This document shows positions 1 to 11,900 of a stretch of 64,000 nt of DNA, piece by piece. A model generated the notes under the pieces. That model was given only the letters and a program-made list of their open reading frames with translations. It had not been told where the DNA came from and ran no database searches. How positions within the stretch are numbered: position 1 is the stretch's first letter; each line of letters begins with the position of its first letter. Made by a program: the position numbers and the translations under genes. Source of the DNA: Cliona cf. orientalis (Eukaryota > Porifera > Demospongiae > Clionaida > Clionaidae); assembly GCA_963930775.1 (NCBI GenBank), contig OZ005705.1, positions 4,650,001-4,714,000 on the forward strand, given 5' to 3'.

Positions 1-68
1 AACAGCATTCTAGGATTGCCGATCAGTGCAAAATTACAGGTTTTAGTTAATATTTTGGGGTCAAAGAT

Positions 69-130
69 GAGTCCAGTAGTCCAGTCCAGTAGTCCAGTCC
101 AGTAGTCCAGTCCAGTGGTCCAGTCCAGTG
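69..130. repeat. Short tandem repeat, about 13-bp unit
   Basis: AGTCCAGTCCAGT is repeated four to five times head to tail with one A/G variant. It is a simple microsatellite-like tract with no gene next to it. Confidence 0.85.
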
Positions 131-1920
131 AATAGATACACCCTTTAGCTATGAGATTGTTAGCTATCACTCGATCTGGCAGTTCTACCACGTGGCAAGT
201 TCAACTGCAAGTGAACTGTACTAGCTGCAAGTCCAAGTCTCAATAGCCATTGCCCGAGTTTGTTGAACAGTAAAACTATTCTATTTGTTTTCGAAGCTAC
301 CTGACTGTCTTGTGTTCATGGAAAGCTGAAGCACTGGTTGATTCAACTAGCCATGGTTCAGTGACTCAGGCCATCCGTCATCGGTTGCTTCTTTGCTGGT
401 TTGTTTTTTAATACTATGCAACTCTCTTTCTGTTCAGAACTATTGTTGTTAGGTTAGAACGGTTATTGCTATGCATGTAGACATAGGCTCCAACTGTCCC
501 TGAATCTCCGGGACAGTCCCGGATTTTTAGCAATTGTCCCGCGTCCCGGAAGGCTCTTCTATAATATTATTGTATTAGCATAAACACTGTAGTAATACAT
601 GTAGTACAACTAGTCACTTCTTGGTGGTAAAATGAACAACCTGCTTGTGGTAGTGCCTTACAAACTTTGGTTTTTTGCAGTAGCAACACTACAGTGCTAC
701 TGAGCAAGAGAGTACATTTTTTTATAACTTTGCATGTGCACTTATTTTGACCTGTAATGAACAGAAATAGTGATTTTAGCTGCAGTAGTAGTGTATAAGG
801 CTCCAAATGAAGACCGTTCCGTAACAGAAGGCATGACGTGCCGTGACGTCGATGTAATATCACGTGCACAATATATAGCAATGTAAATCAAGAAAAAATC
901 GGCCGTTGGAAGATTTGGAGAGCATAAGGCAAGACTTAGTAAGTAGAAAATGCCTAGCATATGCCTATTTCTGTACAATATTAACGTACAAGGCTGATAC
1001 GAGCGGCCGCCTAGTCAAGCACAAAGTGTCCGCCCTACCACACTTCTTTTGAGGCTTTGGAGGAAAAAAACGTTATTGACCCGACTATTGCTAGTATCTT
1101 ACCTCGTTTAGATCGATAAGAAGCGATGAGCTTCTCAACGTTCGACGTTTACAAGGCCATTCTCGCCATCGTCTCGTTTCAGATCGCCAGGGGGCGTGGT
1201 CAATTAAAACGTCATTTTAATTCACGTGCGTTCAGGGCAACGTCATCAATGAGGACCCTGACCCGTCTGGAGCAACTGGCGGAAATGTTTGCTTCCGGAT
1301 TCGGCGTTTCCTGCAAAACATTCGCAGTTTCATGCATGCATTAGGATTGTTAATGCATAAGGATGCATAAAGTGTAATATCAGTTCTTAACTAAAAGTTT
1401 CATGCAAGATTGAGTGCCTAACTTAACTTGGCCTTATTTTGTACTATTTTTGTAAATATCTCCAAGACTGTTTATAGTTAAGACTTCATATTTGGCACAA
1501 AGATGTGTCCTATTGGTGCCTATCTTCATCTCAAATTGGTGTTCTTAACTATAATCGAGTGTTGTGATAGAGTGCCTAACGTAAAAATCAGTGATTTTCG
1601 GACATTTTTGCATGCTGAAGCCCTATGAAAGGTGAGCTCAGCCTGCCGCTTGCGGTGTAGATAGTCCATCCATTGACCTAACTGGGTACCAAGTGGGAAC
1701 AGAATACATGCAAGTTTCACCCGAAAAATTTGCAATAACCATACACTGGTAATTATGTACTCTCTTGCTCAGTAGCACTGTACAAGAGTTCTATTAGGCT
1801 TGCAAATTCATGCTCTAGAAAGTACATGTGTATATTCTGGGCATTGTGGTCATCAAATTCAATCGTATTGGGTGTGGTGTGGGTGGAGTTTTAATTAATG
1901 ATGGCCACATCTAGTGGGTG

Positions 1921-2285
1921 TGGTCTATGTCCCTGGAGCTAGGTGTGGTCGATAAACCACAGGCATGTTGAACAGAAAATGCACGATTTGTAGCACCAGT
2001 AAGCCTTATTGAGCAATTCGAAGCCCATACAAACCAGTTTTTCACCGATATCTACCGATTGGTTGTGCTTACAGCACATACAGATGCCTAGAACTCGAGA
2101 TCTGGCAATTTTCGTGCCGCCGACAACGACAACGACAACGACAACAGACGGACAAACCGATTGCTTTATCCCTTGCGCATGCGCGCGGGGTAACAACAAC
2201 GATAACGACAACGACAACGACGACACGACCGATTACTTTACCCCTTGCGCATGCGCATGCGCGCGGGGTAATAATTATATGGGCT
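1921..2285 (+). repeat. Dispersed repeat copy 1 with CGACAA microsatellite
   Basis: About 250 bp from GTGTGGTCGATAAACCACAG onward is closely repeated at 60598-60842. The shared body runs through CTAGAACTCGAGATCTGG and ends in a purine-poor CGACAA microsatellite and the palindromic GCGCATGCGCGCGGGGTAA. In this copy the microsatellite and terminal palindrome are duplicated, so it is longer. No coding capacity is visible; the simple-repeat tail suggests a SINE or MITE-like dispersed element. Confidence 0.75.
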
Positions 2286-2580
2286 CCAAAGGCCACTGGG
2301 CTGCCTGGAGCACATCAATTCAGTTTTGATTGGCATGTGGTCGCAAGAGCGGTGGAGGGTGGGTAGAATTTGATTCAGCTGATCCCTGTAAGCTTTCATT
2401 GATTTACATTCAATGGAGTAAGTTACCAATCATCAGACAGTACCAGATATCGGATGTGGCTATCGATTGTCCGGATATTTTACTTTTGAGACACGCCCAG
2501 CTATCTATTCACTGGCCTGGGTAGCACACGGGCGTTATGCCCGCCGTAGCTGTACGGGTTATATAATAATATCAAAATTT

Positions 2581-2698
2581 TACGCATGTGCAGTTGGTCC
2601 TTGAGCTATCACCTCATGCCTCATTTTGTGTGCATGTGGATATGCTCACCACAAAAATTATGTTACGGCGGGGTTAGTACGGGAACTGCACATGCGTA
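2581..2698. repeat. Small inverted-repeat element
   Basis: TACGCATGTGCAGTT at the left end is matched in inverted orientation by AACTGCACATGCGTA at the right end, about 90 bp apart. A second inverted pair around CCCGCCGTA lies just outside the left arm. The size and structure suggest a short MITE remnant. No target duplication was recognised. Confidence 0.45.
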
Positions 2699-3869
2699 GA
2701 ACGGATTGGCGAGGATGCGATCAATCGTGGAGGGGTGCCAAGGTAGTCAACCCTCCCAGTGATACAGTTGATTGATCGAAGCATTGTATTCAATTTATCC
2801 TACAAAAGGTTGCAATATCTGATTCTCATCATAGCAGTGCCTCACTTCAAAGTGGAATATCTTCGTAACCTCTGCAACTACTGAAATGGGACCTTCACTG
2901 ACATTATAGAGAATTGATTTAAGTTTCCAAAAATTCTAAAAGCGTTCAAAACCCCCCAATAGCGGCAAAGTTGGAGCAGCTTTTCTAAAACATGGTTGAA
3001 ATTCGATAATTCACTCTACTGTAATTTGAATCTTTTTAGTCAGTTGAATTAAACATTCAATTTTAAGTATTGAAAATTGACAGTTAGTGTATCCACAATT
3101 AGCAATAAATTCGGAATGAAAACCAATCGGATAAGAGCACTCCTGTTTGCTTGGAGAAAAAGATGGTTGCTATTCAAGGATTGTTGAAGAGAGCCAAAAT
3201 AATTATTATTCACATTGTTTGATTTTAGTTCAGTAATGGAATATTATATGCATGCACCCCCAAAGCCTCCAGCATTGGAGGCATTATGGAGTTTAGCTAC
3301 AATATCGTACCCATGCAAACATACTTAGTGGTTGTTTTAATCTCTCTGAAGTATCAGTATTAAACTTCTAAGAACCAGCTTCAAGTGTATCTCACAGAAC
3401 CATGGCAAGATATTTATATAGTAGTATAGAGGAAGTTAAGTTGTGGTAGTATGGTATAATCTGGGAGATTTATCAAAGGATGTTTACAATACAAGGTATA
3501 CGTGGAGTGATTTACTATCATTGGTACATTTACTATAATAATTATTGCTAGTAAAGAACTCACAGCTGGTGCTATACTATAGTTTTGGTTACGTATTTAT
3601 ATATCTAGGGTATAATATTATTGACTAGTAATAATTATTATTATAAAGCACTACTAGGTATACACTCTGAGTGCAAGTGAGTGCCAACAGTTGTTAGTGA
3701 AATTAATATGGTTGTATGAATATAGGCCTAGTGCTTCAAGCTGCTATTGATGTATAGCATGCAATAAACTGAGCCTTATTCATGATTGCCAAGTACATTA
3801 GCAGGAGGCATCTAATTCGGCAGTATGATCTCATGTATGTACGTCACACTTTGGAATGCAATAATTACC

Positions 3870-4270
3870 CCCACACACATATGCATATGCAAGGGGTAAA
3901 GTACTCTGTGGTACGAAAATCGCCAGATTTTGAGATCTAGGCAGCTTAGCGACTCCTAAACACAACTAATCGGTTGAAATTATAAAAAAAAACTGGCACT
4001 GCATGGCTTCAGTATGCTTCAAATCGTTTGGTAAGGTCTATAAGTGCATAAACACTGCATGCATGTGGCATGGTTATCACTTTGCGACTCTGTTACCATC
4101 GGCATGAAATTGACTGATTTGGAGATCTAGCCATCTGAGCGACTGTTAAGCACAAAGGTCGAGATTGTCTGTAAATTGGAATCATGCTAAGAATCGTTTG
4201 GCAAAAGTCCATGAGTATCATAGACACTGTATTCAAGTTTGCTGGCCACACCTATCGCCTGTACCCACTG
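3870..4270. repeat. Degenerate dispersed repeat (CCAGATTTTGAG family)
   Basis: The stretch holds CGCCAGATTTTGAGATCT, a repeat of similar text about 190 bp further on (GATTTGGAGATCTAG), then AATCGTTTGGCAAAAGTCCATGAG and GGCCACACCTATCGCCTG. The same order of motifs recurs at about 12440-12620 inside a PDS5 intron. Part of the tail resembles 24335-24380. It is non-coding and its type is unknown. Confidence 0.5.
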
Positions 4271-5357
4271 TAGGCCATAATAATCTGCTACTATTTTGCG
4301 CTTGGCACTCACTTGCGCTCAGAGTGTATACCTGGTAGTGCTTTATAATACGCTGCACAACACGTATCTCCAGATGCCTGAAATTTCTCCCTTTGGACAT
4401 GCCATAGTGCCCTGGGTAAGTGTCCATGGGCACTTAAACATAACTAGCATTTTGGCCTGCATGGGCGCTTACATGGGATACAAATACCGTACATTTCTAT
4501 AGAAACTGCTGCATTGACTAGTGCGTGGATGCTTACCCGGGAGTGGGCACTTGTCCGGGACACTACGGCATATCAAATAGACAGACAGACATACAGAACG
4601 ACTACTGTAACCTTCATACAATGTCATGAGTGCCAAGGTTTAGTTAATGCTTAACTATACATGTAGTTACTATAGCAGGATGTGTAGTACAGGTCCATCC
4701 AACAATCGCAAGGGCCTTTGAAGATTAAATGTGACCAGCTATGAGAAAAGGGAACATTTACTACGTAGCTTATTGTATTCTTGTATGGAACAATGTACTG
4801 TAGTGCAATCCGTTCTGTGTTTGTGCCTATACACTGATACTCACTACTATACTTGTAAAAGCAAAATTAATTAGATAATATTTACTACCATCTTCCGCGA
4901 ATGGTCCCTTTTCTTATAGCAGACCACAAACAGGAAAACCTTCAGGTACATAGTAATTGTACAGCTTACTTGTACTTACAAGCTGGCCAGCACACGATAG
5001 CTAGCTCGCACAATGTCATGCATGCATACATGCACTGTTCCTTGAGATGTATACTGGTACTAAAAGCAGAAGTCAATTTAAAGTGGGATGCAACATCATT
5101 AAACTTCAGTAAAGCTACCTGTAGTTGAAAACCATGCAGCAACATGAAAGCAACTTGTTTGCCAGAGGGTTATTAATCATATTTTCATTTAGTGCTACTC
5201 CTAGAAATTATAATGTAATTAGTGCCCGATTTGGTCCGATAGACAACTACAGGCATGCACTGTGATGGGTATGCATAATTTATAATAATATTAGGAGCCA
5301 TGCATGCAGCTGCCCAAACAGACTAAGTTTCATTAATTTTATTCATACCAATGACAG

Positions 5358-8105
5358 GAGTGGCTGGAGAGCTGGATAATTTAGATGATGTGAATGAGCA
5401 ACAGTGCCTGGATTACATTGGAAAGCACCTGGATAAGATTGTTGGAGTGAAGATTCGCCTCACCGCTCAGATTGCCAATGGTGGAAAGAATGAGAATGAA
5501 GCATTTAGGTACTGCTCAATACTACTAGTATAGGTGTGAATCAAAATTCCTCAAGGTCAAATCCTTAGTTTCAACCCATTCTGCGTGCCCATATAAAAAT
5601 TGTGGCATAATATGCTTTATAGACCCCTAAGACTTTTCTTCTTCCCTATTCCTTTTTTCTTTTTTCAAGACCACACACTAAGCAGAAAAAATTGTCCCAA
5701 AACCACCACATAGAGCTGGATGCATAATAGAGCCGTACAGATAGCCTGTATACATCAATTTTGACCAAAGTGGGTAATGGTCGTCACGTTGATGTGCGCG
5801 CGTGGGCAGAATACATTGCAAATGCATGCCTTCCTATACAAACATATGGGTAACTTCAAAGGGCCGTAACTTTAATTTTAAGGTGTGAATCAAAATTCCC
5901 CGCCGTCAAATCTCTAATTTCGACCTATTCTGTGTGCCCATGTAAAAATTATCTCCCCAAGTGCTCCCAATTCCCCAAACATTAATTAATTATTTTCTTT
6001 TTAACTATATACTTAGGGTGTAACTACTTAGTGTGTTAATTTGTCTACATGTATAACATTTTATGCTTTCGTTAGCAAAGGATACACATTTAGCAAACAT
6101 TTGCTAATATAAAAGTGGACCCTTAATAAGATACAAGAAAAAACTAATAAGGTGAAGGTGAGATGGTTAGTGAGTAGGATGGTTACAAAATTAATGATTA
6201 TAATTACGAAAGTTAGTTTTGAAAGCTTGGAGTGATGGTGCAGTCACAAGTTCCTGTGGTAATGAATTCCAGACAGAAATTGCATGTGGCACAAATGAAT
6301 AATATTATAAATAAGAATTTGTATGAGCAAATGGTTGTTGTAGACAAAGATAATGAATGTAGCGAGTACAACTAATTGACTCAGTTGTTTGTTCCCTGAA
6401 TCTGATGATGTCATTTGGGAAAAAGCATAGGTTATGAACTATTTTAAACAAGTGGCGGAGTTTTAGCTCTAACCTTCTCTCCAAGCTGGGCAGGTTAACG
6501 ATGGGATTGTAGCTCACTGTAGCTCGAGTTCCAGTTACGAGTGGTCATTCTACCAGCAAATCTCTGTACCCTCTCCAATTCAAGGATGTCCTTGGCCGTG
6601 TGTGGTGCCCACACAGGGAAGGCGTACTCTGGATGAGGTCGTACTATTAACACATAAAGTTGTAGTAAGGTATCGGCGTTGGAAAAATTATAGAATCTGT
6701 GGTAGAGTAGGCCAAGAACTTGACGTGCTTTCGAGCAGACTGCATGTATATGGGGAGTCCAGGCAAGGTCTTCAGCAAGCAGCACACCCAAATACTTGAA
6801 TGTGTCCACTTTATTGAGCACGAGTTTGTGGAGTAAAAGTGGAATTGCAGGAGCTGTAGGAGCTTTCTTCCTCGATATGAGCATGTACTTGCACTTTTGT
6901 GGGTTTAATATAAGGAAGTTCTCATCAGACCACCTTTCAATAGCTGCTATGTCTTCCTGGACAAGTGTATAGTCATCCCTGTTGTTCTACAGAGAAAGAA
7001 ATATTTTTCAAATTTGTAGGAAAAATCACTGTCACTTGGCAAATATTTGCTTAAATTATCATGGCTTGAATTTCCTTGCATAGCGAGTTACAAAGTTATA
7101 TGCAAATAGTTCTAAGCATTATACATCATGAGTGATTTTTACAGGGGTATAATTCTTGCTAATGACCATGGCAATGTCTCTTATTAATTTTTATCATGCA
7201 GGAGGGCATTATCCGTCACAAGTCAGTGCAACCTCCCACTTATGGTCCACCATAGCTTTTCAACTGTTCCTCTTGGTTCAGATGGTGAGTAAAAAAAGTA
7301 ATGTACAGTGGAACCTCTGAACTCACAACTGTTTTAAGTTGATGCTTTATGGAAGTTGTCCTCCTTTATTATAGTGGCTTTGTCTTTCTGGGACCTCAAG
7401 AACATGCAATAATATAATTATCGTGCAGGGATCAACTTTTTGTTGGTTACTTGTCAGTGCCACACCAATACCTTTCCTGCAGATCCAAGTGAACTCTCTT
7501 CACCAGGGAGTCTGAGAAAGGGAGATATCCGCACCCACATGCTACATGCATTTGAGTCAAGCATCCTGGATGACTCCAGCTCTCCTCCTTCCCTGCACCC
7601 TGCAGTCCTGGCCTCCAGGGAGAGAGGTGTTCTCCATGACATCGGTCACGGCCAGGGAAGCTTCTCGTGGCCACTGGGTGAACTATGCGCGGAGAATGAC
7701 TTCTGGCCAGACACCATCAGCTCAGACCACCACAAGAAGAGTATTGACGGTCCAGCCTATGATCTGACTACTGTGATGACTAAGATGCTCCATCTTGGTA
7801 TGCCCCTCTACAACATCATCAAAGCTGTGACAGTGAGCCCAGCCAAGGCAATCAGGAGAGATGGGGAGGTGGGGTCGCTGTCCCCTGGAAGATGTGCTGA
7901 TGTCACTGTGCTAAAGTTGAGTGGGTGTGACATAATGCTAGAGGACAGCCACCTGGAGATGAGGAAGATCACAAAACGCCTTGAGCCAGTCGCCGTCTGG
8001 AAGAGTGGGGAGAAAATTACTATTGAAGAACGCTGGCCTGAGTGGCCCAACAGGAGCAGTGACTACCTCAAGGAGCAAGAGAGAGTCAATACATGGAAAA
8101 AGTGA
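5358..8105 (+). CDS. Metal-dependent amidohydrolase, N-terminus not found
   Basis: Three exons fit GT-AG rules and keep frame: 5358-5508, 7202-7284 and 7483-8105 (stop 8103-8105). They encode about 285 residues. The product resembles the EF_0837/AHA_3915-type amidohydrolases, close to dihydroorotases, which hydrolyse cyclic amides or N-acyl amino acids in a TIM barrel with two metals. Visible family positions are VGVKIRLT (likely carboxylated metal-bridging lysine), MVHHS and THMLHAF (metal-binding histidines), DIGHGQGSF, and ISSDHHKK (catalytic aspartate). The C-terminus holds SPAKAIRRDGEVGSLSPG, the usual return to the small beta-sandwich. The family is about 360-400 aa, so about 130-170 N-terminal residues, including the first HxH, are missing. 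They lie upstream, possibly before the window. An ATG at 5351 just precedes an AG acceptor at 5357 and is probably intronic. Intron 1 carries a repeat array and a LINE fragment. Substrate unknown. Confidence 0.85.
5524..6036 (-). repeat. Reverse-oriented copies of the 400-bp CACTAAGTAG unit
   Basis: Read on the minus strand, one full unit and part of a second are present. They run from CACACTAAGTAG at about 6034 to TTTTTCTGCTTAGTGTG at about 5676, then into a partial second unit. The body is the same as the units inside the TTAA elements at 27435 and 38241, including GGGCACGCAGAATGGGTTG-like text, CGGCCCTTTGAAG and GTGACGACCATTACC. Here it sits outside any TTAA element, in the first intron seen of the amidohydrolase, starting about 15 bp after the exon. 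So the unit can exist on its own. Confidence 0.8.
6191..6990 (-). mobile_element. 5'-truncated non-LTR retrotransposon (LINE) fragment
   Basis: Minus-strand translation gives the C-terminal part of a non-LTR reverse transcriptase. It runs from DDYTLVQEDIAAIERWSDEN through LNPQKCKYMLIS, then TFKYLGVLLAEDLAWTPHI (the thumb-region hallmark), then YAFPVWAPHT, and ends in VPHAISVWNSLPQELVTAP. Such ends are typical of CR1/L2/jockey-type elements; I cannot assign the clade. The catalytic YxDD region is absent, so the copy is 5' truncated. It is also decayed: the frame shifts near 6510, and an in-frame stop lies near 6305. It lies antisense in the amidohydrolase intron between exons 5358-5508 and 7202-7284. 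Confidence 0.85.
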
Positions 8106-8146
8106 TGAATTGCCCAAATACTCAAGCAGTTGGTAGTACCCGTATT

Positions 8147-8152
8147 ATTAAA
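8147..8152 (+). terminator. Possible poly(A) signal of the amidohydrolase gene
   Basis: ATTAAA lies about 40 bp after the stop codon at 8105. It is a common variant signal, but the site alone is weak evidence. Confidence 0.35.
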
Positions 8153-8557
8153 TTGGATGTCATTGCTCAGCTGGTACCAGCTCCTAATACAATAATAGCT
8201 ATTGTGTTACAAGTAGTGATCTTGGAGGTTTCTGGTGTCATAATATACATGTTTGGCCAGACCTCTTCTCTCCACATGCGTGAAAGGGGACTAGGGATGA
8301 GACTAAGATTACCTGCAGCTATGTCTCGAGAATCCCACTGTGCATGCTCAAATAATGTGTGATGCAAAAGGAGACACCCTACGTACCATAAGACTGCCTG
8401 GGATTAGGAGTACCTATATTAGATTCAAGCCTGGTACTGTACGTTTGGGGTATATACCAGCTTTATGCCTCTATGGTGCTCTAGCCACTAAAGCAATGTT
8501 TGGAGACAGCTGCAGTAAGTATAGTGGATGTGATACGTTATCCCTACAAAATTAATC

Positions 8558-8614
8558 TTGTTTCTGTGTACTTTTTGGCACTGCCATCCCTACTTCATCT
8601 TCAATTCTTATAGG
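8558..8614. repeat. Single arm of the GGCACTGCCATCCCTAC long-inverted-repeat MITE
   Basis: GTGTACTTTTTGGCACTGCC followed by ATCCCTACTTCATCTTCAAT matches the right arm of the elements at 50979-51300 and 57113-57560. The opposite arm was not seen, so this is a truncated or solo arm. It lies between the convergent 3' ends of the amidohydrolase and PDS5 genes. Confidence 0.65.
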
Positions 8615-8774
8615 GGTCTATATAATATTATAACCTTTTGATATTAGGGACCTATGGTACACAGTACAACTTAGAAATCACGGCAGTAATGTGTAGCGAG
8701 TGTAACAGTGTCAAGTATACAACACATCCACATCTAACTGACGCACAAATGCATAACAGAAGATTATTCTGTGA

Positions 8775-8780
8775 TTTATT
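8775..8780 (-). terminator. Poly(A) signal of PDS5
   Basis: On the minus strand AATAAA lies about 185 bases past the inferred stop codon at 8963-8965, a normal distance for a short 3' UTR. Confidence 0.5.
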
Positions 8781-8962
8781 ATTATGACTAAGAGAGAAAG
8801 GGAAGGAGAGTGTCCAGTTAACAGGCTAGAGAGAGGGGTAGAGGTTAGATAAATCTGGTTAAAACACTGCCAAAAGCTACTACAGAGAACTGCATGGGGT
8901 GAGTCATGTAGGACGTGGACAATTATCACTGAAAGAAGGGGTGAGTGGGTCGGATGGGGATA

Positions 8963-11900
8963 CTATCTCCGATGCCTTGTCCGCCGTTTGATCTAAAGTG
9001 TGTGGGGTGTACACATAATACATTATCCATGCAGCTTCAAACTTTGGCAACCTTGTAATTATGTAAAAAGAGTTTAGCAAGAAAGCTACTGTACTTACCC
9101 CAGTTGAGGGAGCTTCTGAATCACTTGATTCCTGATCTTTGACCTAATGCAAAAGTATACAGTACAATGTATAGGTATAGGCATACATGTATGTAACCAA
9201 AATACACAGGCCGCTACTAGCTGGTCACATCCAACAATGCTTACAGTCTCAAAGGACTGGGTAGACATACAAACAAGGCTGGTGTAGCTATTACTGTATT
9301 ACTGGTCAAATTTAATTATCATCCAATTATTGATGAAGGTCGTCAAATGTATTACCGTAAATCGTGAATATTTCGATGTTAAAATATTTTCGGACAGCAT
9401 GGCTTGTGCGAAAATTAAACGCATGAAATATATGCGCAATATTAATGACAATATTCGCGATTTATGGTATGCTATAAAAGAAAGTAAAATGTATGAAAGC
9501 ATGGTTTGCCTCTAAAAATTAAGCAAAGCAGATGTTATGTCGAAGAAATACGGTAAAAATCAATCATAATCATAAATACACTCAAAATGGACACAAGTAT
9601 GTATATACAACACACATGTATACAATGTCATACATGTACACATTACATGACATGTATATAAAATTAATATTATGATGATATTGTACCTTTACTTCGGATG
9701 ACAACGTTGGTTCTGTACTAATTTCTTCACTCTGTACCTGCATTATAGAACACAATTCAACAGAGACCTGGCAAATAAGTCAACCACTTTGTTACTGCCT
9801 TTAGATACCATACAATAAGAGTTTGTAATAACAATAATTAAATGTTTGTCCTATCCTATCCCAATTGATAGCCTAATGAGCCAATAGTCAGCAAATGGAT
9901 CACAATTTGCTCTTACTTTCTGTTTTTTTGAAGCTGGCGAAACTTCACCATCAGACTGCAAAAAAGATAATAAGAGTAACGGTCATTACTTTAAGCAGCT
10001 TCATTCGTATTATAGGCATAATACTTCACAGACTGACTCATGAATGGTATGTTAGAAAGCAAGACTCAGAGCATAGAAGCAGATGGTATAACATTTCAAC
10101 ATACCGTTTGTGCTAATAGAACACAAGCTAAAAAATAATTCGGGGTGAGCCTGAGCGAGCCCCGAATACACGAGAGACAGGAAGCGGTTTAATATGTATA
10201 TGTGTGTATATGTATATAATATTATATAATATATACAAGGAGTGAGCTTGCTTCACTTGCTCACTCCTTTATCTCTGTACTGCATATTATTGTGCATGTA
10301 CCATCGACGACCTGTACCTACATATTTTTGCACATGTGCACGTGCACATTCTTCCTGGTCATGTGACTTTGTCAATTAGCTAGCTGAAGAAATTCGTCAG
10401 TTGTCTTGCAGCTTCGTTTGCAAGGGCTCCCAAGAGAAGACGCTTAGAATAGAATCGCCTCCTTCTAGAAAGTACCTATGGGCAATATTGACTCCAGAGT
10501 GTCACCCCTTTGCATTCTCCAGGCCACCTTTGTAAGTGGTACTGTTCAGTCTAATTCTGCCCTGGCGTCTTTGAAGCAGCTGACTTTAGTCGCTGCTGGG
10601 GCCATACCTAGCCGTATCAGTGGGCTATCTGTTGTATCGCACCAAGTCCAGCGATGCCTAGAAATAAAATGTTTTAGCTCGGGTCGAATCGCTTCCGGTC
10701 ACCTTTCCGGTCGTACACACACATGCACGCACGGACAACTATAATCTTAGTATAATGATATATATATTATACATATATTATATATATAAGTATGTTTGTG
10801 GGGTGATCATTTTAGTGAGGAGAGAGTTAAATTTTTCAACACGTAAGGTAATGGTCGTCATGCACATGGGCATACGCCCGCACTGCACCATCGATCCGAG
10901 AGCTAGAGACAACTCTGGCCTGTACAGTGTAGGCAAGGCATAAAACTGGAAAGGTGAGTGCTGTACCACTCTGACAAGGCTCAGGTCCACGATTAACATC
11001 ACTGGTAGACTCCACTTTCCTGAGCGTGAAGATGACTGCATGGAGGTTTATCCCCTAAGGGCCTGGCTACAGATACTTGGACTCATGGTCACGGCATGTA
11101 GACTACTAAATATAGTATAGGTGATCAACATTATTTGACTATAGCTATTATACTAGCAATCTGTGATACTTTCACTGTTGTAGTAGCTTCTCAAGCCTAG
11201 CTTTTGGAATACCAACCCCATGTGTGCATGCATGCCTGTGTGCTTTCAAAGAAATCTTGTGACATTCGCGAAGGCTTGCCCTGCACAGATGATTTTCATC
11301 ACCACTAGTTATGATTTTAACTTTCGTGCGATTTTCTGGTAAAGGTCGTCACACTCTACATTAAGATACACTATGAAACGTCCTAGAACGTGAATTTTCT
11401 TGCACTAATTAGATCTTGCGTTCTATTAGCATAAACATGGTACTCTAAGCAGTGACTCACTTGTAACTGGTCCTCTGTTGCATCACCATTAGCTTGTGCC
11501 TCTTCACTGGTTGATTCCTCATCCTTCACTGCCATCTGTCTCTTACCAGAGCGAGTTCTACTGGACTGTTCAACAGACTTTGAATTGGGTAGAGTTGCTT
11601 CTTCAACCTGTAAATTCATAATTTCATTGTTAGTGTTTGTAACTGGCTGCCTTAATGAACATACATGTACATGTATAGTGTACATTTTTTCCTCTTAGCT
11701 TATAGGTCACCTGTGAGTCTGCCTCATCCCCCACATCCATAGCTGTATTCTCACCCTCGTCAACGCCATCACCGTCTTGTAGAACCTTTCTTCGCACATT
11801 TCTCTTCCTATTGCAGTAAAATTTATATGAAAAATAAGACTACCAATCCCAAACTAAGCGGAAATTCTTCAATTGCCTGCTCAGGAAAACCAAAATGCAG

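Larger units (their letters stand above)
131..5357. other. Gene-poor repeat-bearing stretch
   Basis: I recognise no protein-coding exon here on either strand. Open frames are short and show no family signature. The stretch holds the dispersed repeats listed separately (1921-2285, 2581-2698, 3870-4270), AT-rich DNA and short hairpins. The missing N-terminal exons of the amidohydrolase that starts at 5358 could lie here or before the window, but I could not find its metal-binding HxH exon. Confidence 0.5.

Noticed and set aside
1126-1344. 72-codon plus-strand frame starting MSFSTFDVYKAILAIV
   Set aside because: It has a mildly hydrophobic start but no family signature, no good donor and no continuation. 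It does not resemble the missing amidohydrolase N-terminus.
10478-10744. 88-codon plus-strand frame in a PDS5 intron
   Set aside because: Composition is that of chance GC-rich frame in repeat DNA. It has no recognisable domain and is antisense to PDS5.
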